Shown here: positions 1 to 8,600 of the stretch, piece after piece
How positions within the stretch are numbered: the first letter of the stretch is position 1
Layout of the letters: every line of letters begins with the position of its first letter
DNA from: Pseudomonas sp. RSB 5.4
GTDB taxonomy: Bacteria; Pseudomonadota; Gammaproteobacteria; Pseudomonadales; Pseudomonadaceae
Length of the DNA: 64,000 nucleotides
Direction: 5' to 3'
Assembly (NCBI RefSeq): GCF_037126175.1
Contig: NZ_CP146986.1
Location: 806,001 to 870,000, forward strand
The notes under the pieces: generated by a model
Told to the model about the DNA's origin: nothing
Database searches by the model: none
The model's input: only the letters and a program-made list of their open reading frames with translations
Translations under genes and position numbers: made by a program

Positions 1-1239
1 CGCTATTCCGAAGCCCTGAACAAACTGCACGGTGATTTCCAGGAGCAATCCGGGTTGATCGATGTGCGCCTCAATCACCGCGTGGTCGGTGCCGAAGGCA
101 CCCGTGCGCTGGTGGTGCTCGACAGCGATGAGCAACTGCACGAGATCGCGTACCCGCAATTGCTCCTGGCTGCCGGTTGCCACGAGCGCAGCGTGCCGTT
201 TCCCGGCTGGACCCTGCCGGGGGTGATCATGCTCGGCGGCCTGCAACTGCAAATCAAAAGTGGCGTGGTCAAGCCGCAAGGGCCGGTGATCATCGCCGGT
301 ACCGGGCCGCTGCTGCCGCTGGTGGCGACGCAGTTGCACGCGTCCGGGGTCAAGGTCGCGGGTGTGTATGAAGCCTGCGCCTTCGGCAAGATCGCCCGTG
401 AAAGCCTGGCGCTGTTGAATAAACCGCAGCTGTTCCTCGACGGTCTGAGCATGCTCGCGTACCTGAAACTGCACGGTATCCCGATGAACTACGGCTGGGG
501 CGTGGTCGAAGCGCACGGCGAGGGCGAGCTGAAGAGCGTAACTGTCGCGCCGTATTCGGCCAGTTGGGAACCTGATCTGACTCAGGTCGAGCGCTTCGAA
601 GCCCAGACCCTGGCGGTCGGTTACGGCTTCATCCCGCGCACGCAACTCAGTCAACAGATGGGCCTCGATCACGGTTTCAGCGACGACGGCTACCTGCGCG
701 CCAACTCGAACAACTGGCAGCAAAGCAACGAGCCGCACGTGCACCTGGCCGGCGACATGGGCGGGATTCGCGGTGGTGAAGCGGCGATGCTCGCCGGCAA
801 GATCGCGGCGACCTCGATCCTGCTGCAACGCGGGGTGATCGAAGAAGAACTGGCGCGGGTACGCCGCGACCGCTATCTGGGCAAACTCAAATCCATCGTG
901 CGCTTCCGTGCGGCCGTCGACCGCTACACCGAACGTGGTGTCGGCCAGACCGCTTTGCCGGCCGCCGATACGGTGATCTGTCGCTGTGAACACGCGACCC
1001 GCGCCGACATCGATCTGGCGCTGGAGCAGGGCGTGCAGGACATCGCCAGCCTGAAAATGCGCACCCGCGTCAGCATGGGCGATTGTCAGGGACGGATGTG
1101 CGTCGGTTACTGCAGCGACCGCCTGCGCCAGGCCACCGGGCGCAAGGACGTCGGCTGGCTGCGCCCGCGCTTCCCGATCGATCCGATTCCTTTTTCCGCG
1201 TTCCAGTCCGTCGGCACGGAGGCCACTTCCCATGAGTAA
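1..1239 (+). CDS. hcnB: Hydrogen cyanide synthase subunit HcnB (3' part, cut by window start)
   Basis: This is the C-terminal part of an FAD-dependent oxidoreductase. The frame is open from base 1, so the true start lies upstream. HcnB works with HcnA and HcnC in the membrane-bound complex that oxidises glycine to HCN and CO2. A second nucleotide-binding stretch (VIIAGTGPLLPLV) is visible, and a C-terminal BFD-like [2Fe-2S] segment has Cys codons at 979, 985, 1084, 1099 and 1111 (CRCE, then CQGRMCVGYC). Its stop overlaps the hcnC start by 8 bases, so the two are translationally coupled. HcnA would lie just upstream, outside the window. Opine oxidase and hydroxyproline dehydrogenase subunits share this fold; the near-canonical HcnC next door decides for HCN. 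Confidence 0.9.
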   Translation, partial: RYSEALNKLHGDFQEQSGLIDVRLNHRVVGAEGTRALVVLDSDEQLHEIAYPQLLLAAGCHERSVPFPGWTLPGVIMLGGLQLQIKSGVVKPQGPVIIAGTGPLLPLVATQLHASGVKVAGVYEACAFGKIARESLALLNKPQLFLDGLSMLAYLKLHGIPMNYGWGVVEAHGEGELKSVTVAPYSASWEPDLTQVERFEAQTLAVGYGFIPRTQLSQQMGLDHGFSDDGYLRANSNNWQQSNEPHVHLAGDMGGIRGGEAAMLAGKIAATSILLQRGVIEEELARVRRDRYLGKLKSIVRFRAAVDRYTERGVGQTALPAADTVICRCEHATRADIDLALEQGVQDIASLKMRTRVSMGDCQGRMCVGYCSDRLRQATGRKDVGWLRPRFPIDPIPFSAFQSVGTEATSHE

Positions 1240-2491
1240 GTTCTACGACGTGATCATTGCCGGCGGCGGCGTGATCGGGGCGTCTTGCGCCTATCAATTG
1301 TCCAAGCGCGAAGGTCTCAAGGTCGCGCTGATCGACGCCAAGCGTCCGGGTAACGCGAGCCGCGCTTCGGCCGGTGGCTTATGGGCCATCGGCGAGTCAG
1401 TGGGGCTGGGCTGCGGGGTGATTTTCTTCCGCATGATGTCGGCCAACCGCAAGCGCGAAACCCAGGGCGCGGCGGTGGCGGTGGACGCCAGCACGCCGCA
1501 CATCCTGCCGGAGTCGTTCTTCGATTTCGCCTTGCAGTCCAACGCGCTGTACCCGGCGTTGCATCGCGAGCTGAAAGACAAGCACGGGATGGATTTCAAG
1601 TTCGAAAAGACCGGGCTGAAGTTCGTCATCTATGACGACGAGGACCGGCTCTACGCCGAGCACATCGTCAGTTGCATTCCGCATCTGGCCGATCAGGTGC
1701 GCTGGCTCGATCAAGCGGCGCTGCGCGAGGCAGAGCCGAGCGTCAGCCACGAGGCCCGGGGGGCGCTGGAGTTTCTCTGCGATCACCAGGTCAGCCCGTT
1801 CCGTCTCGCCGATGCCTACATGGAAGGCGCGCGGCAGAACGGCGTCGACATCTTCGTCAACACCAACGTCACCGGTGTGTTGCACCACGGCAGCCGCGTG
1901 ACTGGCGTGCAGACGGCCGAGGAGGGCGTGTTCCACTGCAAGACCCTGATCAATGCTGCTGGTGCCTGGGCGGCGGATTTGAGCGAATGGGCCACCGGTG
2001 TGCGGATTCCGGTGAAACCGGTCAAGGGCCAGATTCTGCTGACCGAGCGCATGCCGAAAATCCTCAACGGCTGCCTGACCACCAGCGACTGTTACGTGGC
2101 GCAGAAGGATAACGGCGAAATCCTGATCGGCAGCACCACCGAAGACAAAGGCTTCGACGTCACCACCACTTACCCGGAAATCGCCGGACTGGTGCAGGGC
2201 GCGGTGCGTTGCTTGCCGGAACTCAAGGACGTCAATCTCAAGCGAACCTGGGCCGGGTTGCGTCCGGGTTCACCGGATGAGCTGCCGATCCTCGGGCCGA
2301 TGCGTGGGGTGGAGGGTTACCTGAATGCCTGCGGACACTTCCGCACCGGCATCCTGACTTCGGCGATTACCGGGGTGCTGCTGGACAAACTGGTCAACCA
2401 CGAAGCGCTGCCGCTGGATATCACACCGTTCCTGGCGGACCGGTTTGAGACTGCACCGGTCAAGCAAGAGCGTGAATTGGAAATGGCCTGA
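1232..2491 (+). CDS. hcnC: Hydrogen cyanide synthase subunit HcnC
   Basis: A 419-residue DAO-family FAD oxidoreductase, the size expected for HcnC. The N-terminal dinucleotide-binding motif GGGVIGASCAYQLS sits near residues 11-24. The stretches GGLWAIGESVGLGCG and RTWAGLRPGSPDELPILGP match HcnC of P. aeruginosa and P. protegens as I remember them. In the HCN synthase complex it takes part in the four-electron oxidation of glycine, passing electrons to the respiratory chain. The ATG at 1232 overlaps the hcnB stop. The operon is normally under ANR and GacA/RsmA control, but that control region is outside the window. Glycine oxidase or D-amino-acid dehydrogenase is the generic alternative. Confidence 0.93.
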   Translation: MSKFYDVIIAGGGVIGASCAYQLSKREGLKVALIDAKRPGNASRASAGGLWAIGESVGLGCGVIFFRMMSANRKRETQGAAVAVDASTPHILPESFFDFALQSNALYPALHRELKDKHGMDFKFEKTGLKFVIYDDEDRLYAEHIVSCIPHLADQVRWLDQAALREAEPSVSHEARGALEFLCDHQVSPFRLADAYMEGARQNGVDIFVNTNVTGVLHHGSRVTGVQTAEEGVFHCKTLINAAGAWAADLSEWATGVRIPVKPVKGQILLTERMPKILNGCLTTSDCYVAQKDNGEILIGSTTEDKGFDVTTTYPEIAGLVQGAVRCLPELKDVNLKRTWAGLRPGSPDELPILGPMRGVEGYLNACGHFRTGILTSAITGVLLDKLVNHEALPLDITPFLADRFETAPVKQERELEMA

Positions 2492-2508
2492 GCCCATCCA
2501 CAATCCCT

Positions 2509-2596
2509 GTAGGAGTGAGCTTGCTCGCGATCGCGGTGTGTCAGTAACAGAGAGGGCTACTGATAGATTGCAATCGCGAGCAGGCTCACTCCTACA
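2509..2596. repeat. REPIN (family A, two REPs in inverted orientation)
   Basis: TGTAGGAGTGAGCTTGCTCG and its inverted partner GAGCAGGCTCACTCCTACA flank about 40 bases. It lies between the convergent hcnC and kef-like genes and can fold as a large hairpin. I see no poly-T terminator beside it. Confidence 0.9.
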
Positions 2597-2614
2597 ATTG
2601 GAGTTGTGGTGATT

Positions 2615-4423
2615 TCAGGCCTTGCGCGCTTCCTCTTCCAGTTGATCCGACTCGAACAACCGCGCCAGCTCCGCCCGGGCTTCCTGGGCGGTCTGCAGGA
2701 CTTTGGCGGCATCGTCGTAGACCGCGTGCTGGGCTTCCAGCACCTGTTCGTCGTGGTGCTTGAATCGCTTGATCCGCGCATCGGCCTGGGCCTGGGTCAG
2801 ACCGAGGCCGACCAGCGTGCGGCGGCTCATCTCCAGACTCGAATAGTAGGTTTCCCGAATCGGCTCGGCGCCGACATCGACCAAGCGGTGTACGTGCTGA
2901 CGGTTACGTGCGCGGGCGATGATCTTCATGTGCGGATACAGTTTGCGCACGATCTCGGCCGTCTTGATGTTGGTCTCCGGATCGTCCGTGGCAATCACGA
3001 AATACTCCGCCTCGCCGACCTTCGCCGCATGGAGGATTTCCGGACGCATCGGGTCGCCATAGAACACCGGCACACCGCCAAAACTGCGCGACAGCTCGAT
3101 GGTTTCCACCGACGTGTCCAGCGCTACGAACTTGATGTTCTGCGCGCGCAGAATCCGCGCCACGATCTGGCCCATCCGACCCATGCCGGCGATCACCACG
3201 CGCGGAGCCTCGGTGTCGATCTCGCGGAATTTCTCCGGCACCTCCACCGGCTGCACCTTGGGGCTGACCAGTCGCGCACAGATCAACAGCAGCAACGGCG
3301 TCAACGCCATCGACAGGGTGATGGTCAGCATCAGCAGGTCATACAGGCGCGGCTCGAACAGGCCCTGATCGCGCCCGATCTTGAACACCACAAAGGCAAA
3401 TTCACCACCCGCCGCGAGCACGATACCGAGGCGAATCGCACTGACCTTGGTCAGCCCGCCGGCCAGACGCCCGACCACAAACAGCAGCGGCAACTTCAAA
3501 CCGATCAGCAGCAGCGTCAGGCCCAACACGGTGATCGGTGCGCTGAGCAGCAGACTGAGGTTGGCGCCCATGCCGACGCTGATGAAAAACAACCCGAGCA
3601 GCAGGCCCTTGAACGGCTCGATCTGCGCTTCCAGTTCATGCCGATATTCCGAATCCGCCAGCAGCAGGCCGGCGAGGAAAGCCCCGAGCGCCATCGACAC
3701 GCCGACCAGATCCATCAGCCACGCCGTGCCGATCACCACCAGCAATGCGGTGGCGGTGGAGACTTCCGGCAGACCGGTTTTTGCCACCACGCGAAACACC
3801 GGGCGCAACAGATAACGTCCGCCGACCACCACCACGGCGATCCCGCCGAGCACCTGCAAACCATGATTGAGGCTTCCCGCGCTGCTGGTTTCGTGGCCGC
3901 CGCCAGCGAGCATTGGCACCAGTGCGATCAACGGGATCGCGGCGATGTCCTGAAACAGCAGAATCGCAAACGCCAGCCGCCCATGCGGGCTGGTCAGTTC
4001 CTTGCGCTCGGCCAGGCTTTGCAGGCCGAAAGCCGTGGACGACAGCGCCAGGCCAAGACCCAACACAATCGCACTGTTCAGTGGCTGACCGAACACGTAC
4101 AACGCCAGCACGCCGATCACCGCCGCCGTCAGTAGCACCTGCGCCAGGCCCACGCCGAATACCGACTTGCGCATCACCCACAAGCGGCGTGGCGACAGTT
4201 CAAGGCCGATGATGAACAACAGCAACACCACGCCCAGTTCCGAGATATGCGCAACGCTCTGCGGATTGCCGATCAGGCCGAGCACCGACGGGCCGATGAT
4301 CACCCCCGCCAACAGATAACCGAGCACCGCGCCCAATTGCAGACGCTTGGCCAAAGGCACGGTGAGCACGGCTGCGAAGAGAAACACGACAGCAGCTTGT
4401 AACAGGTTGCCTTCATGGGGCAT
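2615..4423 (-). CDS. Kef-type monovalent cation:proton antiporter (CPA2) with RCK/TrkA-N domain
   Basis: A 602-residue protein. The N-terminal two thirds (about residues 5-380) are hydrophobic, with roughly 12 membrane segments including the CPA2 stretch FIIGLELSPRRLW. A cytosolic RCK/TrkA-N domain follows, with the Rossmann motif GMGRMG near residue 415. A charged C-terminal helix rich in Glu and Arg ends the protein. This layout is KefB/KefC, which exports K+ in exchange for H+ and is gated by glutathione adducts in enterobacteria. It is monocistronic, and no KefF/KefG-type ancillary subunit is adjacent, so glutathione gating is uncertain. Confidence 0.9.
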   Translation of the reverse strand: MPHEGNLLQAAVVFLFAAVLTVPLAKRLQLGAVLGYLLAGVIIGPSVLGLIGNPQSVAHISELGVVLLLFIIGLELSPRRLWVMRKSVFGVGLAQVLLTAAVIGVLALYVFGQPLNSAIVLGLGLALSSTAFGLQSLAERKELTSPHGRLAFAILLFQDIAAIPLIALVPMLAGGGHETSSAGSLNHGLQVLGGIAVVVVGGRYLLRPVFRVVAKTGLPEVSTATALLVVIGTAWLMDLVGVSMALGAFLAGLLLADSEYRHELEAQIEPFKGLLLGLFFISVGMGANLSLLLSAPITVLGLTLLLIGLKLPLLFVVGRLAGGLTKVSAIRLGIVLAAGGEFAFVVFKIGRDQGLFEPRLYDLLMLTITLSMALTPLLLLICARLVSPKVQPVEVPEKFREIDTEAPRVVIAGMGRMGQIVARILRAQNIKFVALDTSVETIELSRSFGGVPVFYGDPMRPEILHAAKVGEAEYFVIATDDPETNIKTAEIVRKLYPHMKIIARARNRQHVHRLVDVGAEPIRETYYSSLEMSRRTLVGLGLTQAQADARIKRFKHHDEQVLEAQHAVYDDAAKVLQTAQEARAELARLFESDQLEEEARKA

Positions 4424-4877
4424 GGACTGACTCCTGACAGCGATACGGCGGGGGTGACAAGGATAAAGGCTGACTTACTGCCACACCACAAGCACTGTCG
4501 GGCAGCGATTCTGTAATCAATGTCTTTTTTAGCGCTAGAACGGCTTGGCATCGGTGAGCGTCAGGCGCCTTGAAAGTTGTTGCACGGGCAAAGGCGCTTT
4601 TCCTGTTATCCGCTTATGTAAAGTAATACTTTGGTCTTAGAGTGCGCGGGCATGATATTGCCGAGCCATTGCGTGACTAACCGATAATTGCTGGCGATGG
4701 ACGAAGTTTTGCATTGAGCAATCGATTGAAGAGTGACCGTGTGTTAATTCAAAAGTTGGACAGCTGATTCGATACTGTAAAACCTGGAGCGCCGTGCCAC
4801 GGACAATGCACTGTGATGATTGCGTGAACCAGATAGTTCATATTCTGCGATTTACCATTAAATGTTTGTTACAGCGA
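4424..4877. other. Gene-free stretch upstream of the kef-like gene
   Basis: About 450 bases, AT-richer than the coding flanks, with no convincing gene on either strand. It should hold the promoter of the leftward kef-like gene and upstream sequence for the rightward cluster. I cannot point to a specific site. Confidence 0.5.
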
Positions 4878-4907
4878 TTGACAAGGTGAGCGCTCCGAAC
4901 CTACTAT
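4878..4907 (+). promoter_or_regulatory. Candidate sigma70 promoter for the 5.7-16.3 kb cluster
   Basis: A perfect -35 box TTGACA (4878-4883) is followed, after an 18-base spacer, by TACTAT (4902-4907). It points toward the cluster. If used, the transcript has a leader of about 775 bases before the GTG at 5688, running through all the decayed 5' copies. Confidence 0.5.
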
Positions 4908-4924
4908 TTTTTGCCCGAGATGCT

Positions 4925-4942
4925 GGCCGTTTTATAACGGCC
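4925..4942. promoter_or_regulatory. Hairpin or operator dyad just after the candidate promoter
   Basis: GGCCGTT-TTAT-AACGGCC is a perfect 7-bp inverted repeat with a 4-base loop. It starts 18 bases after the putative -10 box, so it lies in the first 30 or so transcribed bases. It could be a repressor site or a 5' stabilising hairpin. Confidence 0.45.
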
Positions 4943-4967
4943 GTAATAAAGCGACCAGGACGGTCGT

Positions 4968-5293
4968 GTGAAGTTTTCATAAGGAATGAAACTTTGTATC
5001 TGGATTCCATTGGATCGGAACCGCTTCGATTTCGGCTCGATCAGCTCGTCCCCGGCATTTGCCCGGGAGCAGCTCAGGATCGTGCAGCGGCTGAAATCGC
5101 GACGTCATTGTCACGTCGTCAAAATCATGACAATCATTCGATAGAACCCCGGGAATTCGTGGGTTCAGCCGAGAACATCTCCTTTTCAAAAAGCCGAAAA
5201 GCCCCTGTGCACTCGCTTGTTTTCCAAGCCGCAGGTGACGCATTCGGCCGTGCGGGTCTGTGCGTTGAAAGTAAGGTTTTCACAAGGATTTGA
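4968..5293 (+). pseudogene. Decayed copy 1 of the 5' end of the downstream oxidoreductase gene
   Basis: The leader GTGAAGTTTTCATAAGG (4968-4984) is identical to that before the real gene (5661-5677). It is followed by a TTG at 4994 with AAGGA 8 bases upstream. The frame stays open for 99 codons to a TGA at 5291. Its start reads LYLDSIGSE where the real protein has MYLDSIDSE. Later SLSRRQNHDNHS lines up with TLSRIENYDSRS, and LVFQAAGDAFG with LLSQAALDRSNG. This covers roughly the first 75 residues of the 1215-residue enzyme. A translated leader peptide is the alternative reading. Confidence 0.65.
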
Positions 5294-5320
5294 GACTTTT
5301 TACTTGTATTTGATGGGGCA
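5271..5320 (+). pseudogene. Decayed copy 2 of the leader and start region
   Basis: GTAAGGTTTTCACAAGG (5271-5287) aligns without gaps to the functional leader with three changes. The next bases align to the first codons of the real gene (TACTTGTATTTGATGG against TACTTGGATTCCATTG). The frame is destroyed at once, and I do not see clear similarity beyond about 5320. Confidence 0.55.
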
Positions 5321-5440
5321 GTAACTCAAGTCAATCATTTTGTGGTTAACAACTGTTTGCGTGGTTTCCATAACTATCGCCTGTGCAAAATGGCGAGGCT
5401 GAGTTGTGCTTGCATTGGTGAACATACAAGTAGGTTTAAA

Positions 5441-5640
5441 GTAAAGTTTTCATAAGGAATTGAAGATTTGTACCGGGTTCTGCGCTGACTATTAAGAAAG
5501 ATTGAAATAACTCGATGTGTTCCCGAGATGTCGCGGAACCGTGCGAGTGCGTCTTTCTGCGCGTCTGGTCAGGTATTCATATCGCCCGAATCACCGTCGT
5601 GTTGCGGTCGAAAGTTTTGATGCAACCCTCTGCTGTAGTG
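5441..5640 (+). pseudogene. Decayed copy 3 of the 5' end of the downstream oxidoreductase gene
   Basis: GTAAAGTTTTCATAAGG (5441-5457) differs from the functional leader by one base. The start region is degenerate (TTGTACCGGGTTC) and hits an early stop. From about 5501 the DNA aligns again to codons 30-50 of the real gene: GATTGAAATAA with GATCGAAAACTA, CTCGATGT identical, and GCGTCTTTCTGCG with GCATCTTTCTCAG. About 12 bases are missing between the first two blocks. Frameshifts and stops make it non-coding. Confidence 0.55.
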
Positions 5641-5660
5641 CGCAAATAAGCACATTCAAT

Positions 5661-5690
5661 GTGAAGTTTTCATAAGGATTTGAAACTGTG
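5661..5690 (+). promoter_or_regulatory. Functional leader copy 4: ribosome binding site and GTG start
   Basis: GTGAAGTTTTCATAAGG (5661-5677) contains AAGGA at 5674-5678, 9 bases before the GTG at 5688. The same 17-mer occurs upstream at 4968 and, with small changes, at 5271 and 5441. Retention of this block above the rest of each copy hints at a function such as a regulator or RNA-binding site. Confidence 0.7.
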
Positions 5691-8600
5691 TACTTGGATT
5701 CCATTGATTCAGAACGTCAACGCCTGCAACCCGACAAACTCGCCGCTGATGAGGCGCAAACCACCTTGTCGCGGATCGAAAACTATGACAGCCGCTCGAT
5801 GTACTGCCGGGAACACGCGCAGCCCAACGAGCGCATCTTTCTCAGCGGCCAGCAGGCCCTGGTGAGATTGCTGCTGTCCCAGGCTGCCCTTGATCGATCC
5901 AACGGCATTCGCACCGCGGGATTCGTCAGCGGTTATCGCGGCTCGCCGCTGGGAGGCGTGGACCGCGAGCTGGTCAAGGCCCAGAGCGTTCTGGAAAACG
6001 CGAACATCCGCTTTCTGCCGGCGATCAACGAGGATCTGGCGGCAACGGCCCTGATCGGCACCCAGCGCGTCGAAACCGATCCGCAGCGTCTGTATGACGG
6101 CGTGTTTGGCATGTGGTACGGCAAGGGCCCGGGCGTCGATCGATCCGGCGACGCGATCAAACACGGCAGTTCCTATGGCTCGTCGCCCAACGGCGGGGTA
6201 CTGGTGGTTACCGGCGACGATCACGGTTGCGTGTCCTCGTCGATGTCCCACCAATCCGACCGCACGCTGATGGCCTGGGGCTTGCCGGTGATTCACCCGG
6301 CGGGACTGGCTGACTACGAACGCTGCGGCCTGTGGGGCTGGGCGCTGTCGCGTGTGTCCGGTTTGTGGGTGGGTTTCAAGGCAATCACCGAGACGGTCGA
6401 GGCAACGACTTCGGTTGAGTCCTCGCCGCTGCCCGAATTCGTTACCCCCGAGATCAATCCGGGACCGGACGGTCTGCACTGGCGCTGGCCGGATCTGCCG
6501 GGCATGCAGATCGAACGGCGCACCGCTTTCAAGTTCGATGCCGCCCGGGCCTTTGCCCTGGCCAACCCGATCGACACGGCGGTCACCGCGCCGGCACAAC
6601 CGACACTGGTCATCGCTGCGGTCGGCAAGGCCTATGGCGATGTACGCCAGGCCTTGCAGCAATGCGGCATTTCCCTCGAACAGCTGGAAAATGCTGGCGT
6701 TGCACTGCTCAAGATCAACCTGGTTTATCCGCTGTCGCCGGTGCTGGACGCCTGGACCCAGCGGGCCGGCAAGGTGCTGATCATCGAAGAGAAGCAGGCA
6801 ATCGTCGAAGAGCAGCTCAAGCAGAAGTATTACAACGCTGCCCACGACCAGCGTGCGGTGATCATCGGCAAGACCGACGAAAACGGCGCAGCGCTGATCT
6901 CCGATCACGAAGAGCTGCGCCCGTCGCGCATCGCCGCACTGCTGCAGCAGCGCCTGCCAGCTCTGGGGATCGAACCGAGCCTCCCGGATTTCTGGCTTAC
7001 GCCCTGCGTTTCGCGGGTTGAAGACTGGATCCGCCGCACGCCTTATTTGTGTTCGGGTTGCCCGCACAACACCTCGACCCAGGTGCCCAAGGGCAGTGAA
7101 GCGCGGCTCGGTATCGGCTGCCATGCCATGGCCGCACGCATGCCCGAACGCTCGACCACCGGCAGCGTGCAGATGGGCGGGGAAGGAGTCGACTGGCTGG
7201 GGCAGGCGCCGTTCGTGCAAACCCCGCACATCTTCCAGAACATTGGCGACGGCACTTTTTTCCACTCCGGATTCCTTGCGGTACGGCAGGCTATCGCGGC
7301 CGGCGCGACCATCACCTACAAACTGCTCTACAACGACGCGGTGGCCATGACCGGCGGCCAGCCTATCGACGGCAAGCTGACGGTGAAAAAAGCCGTCGAG
7401 CTGCTCAAGGCCGAAGGCGCCCAGCGAATCGTGGTGGTGGCGGACGACCTGCAACGCTATCAGGCGCATGACAGCCTGCCTCAGGGCATCGAAGTGTTTC
7501 ACCGGGAAAAGCTCGAGCAAGTGCAGCAGCAGTTGCGCGATACCCGTGGCGTCAGCGTGCTGATTTTCGATCAGGTCTGCGCGGTCGAAGGGCGTCGACG
7601 CAAGAAGCAATTGCCGGCGCCGTTGGTGAAGACCGAAGTGGTGATCAACGAAGCGGTCTGTGAAGGCTGTGGCGATTGCCAGGTCAAATCCAACTGCCTG
7701 TCGGTGATCCCGGTGCAAACACCGTTCGGCGCCAAACGCCGCATCGATCCGCACTCGTGCAATACCGATCTGTCGTGCATCAAGGGGTTCTGCCCAAGCT
7801 TCGTGACGGTGACCGGCAAGCCGCGGCAACGTCCGCGCAAACTGGCCGACAGCGCCGAAGTGCTGGCGTGGGCCGAAGCGCTGGCGCTGCCGCAGGCACC
7901 ACGGTCGCTCGACAGGCCGTATGAAATGCTTCTGGCCGGTGTCGGCGGTACCGGCGTCGTGACCGTGGCGCGGGCCATTGCCATGGCGGCCCACCTCGAC
8001 GGCCGCGCCGTCAGCGTGCTCGATTTCACCGGGTTCGCGCAGAAGGGCGGTGCGGTGTTGAGCCATGTGCGTCTGGCCGGTCATGCCAATGCGCTGCACC
8101 AGCACCGCATCGATATCGGCGGCGCCGACCTGCTGCTCGCGGCCGATCTGGTGGTGGCCAGCGAAGACGATGCACTGGCAACGCTGCGGCGGAAAAAAAC
8201 CCTGGTCATCGCCAACAGTGCGCTGACCCAGACCGGCGCGATGCTGCGTAACACGCAACTGAATATTGAAACCGACGCGATACAAGCGTTTTTGAAAGAG
8301 AAGGTCGGCGCCGAGCAGTTCCACAGTCTGGACGCCGGGCAGTTGGCGAACGCACTGGTCAGCCCGCTGCAGGCCAACATGTTGTTGCTCGGTTACGCCT
8401 GGCAGAAGGGCACGGTGCCGGTGTCGCTGCCGGCACTGCAGAAGGCCATCGATCTGGCCGGCAGCGCCGCTGCCAACCATCTGGCTTTCGCCTGGGGACG
8501 GTTGTGGGCGCAGGACTCGGCGTTTGCCGCGCCTTATCTCGATCAGCCAGTGGATGCCGTGTCGACGATTGCGATCCGCGACATCAGCGACATGCGCGGT

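Noticed and set aside
2606..4135. Plus-strand frame opposite the Kef-like antiporter
   Set aside because: The Gln/His/Arg-rich translation with no domain, opposite a protein with clear membrane and RCK domains, marks it as a shadow.
4862..5293. An independent 143-residue gene starting at 4862
   Set aside because: The stretch before 4994 runs through the candidate promoter and has no ribosome site. Only the part after 4994 shows homology, as a decayed copy of the downstream gene.
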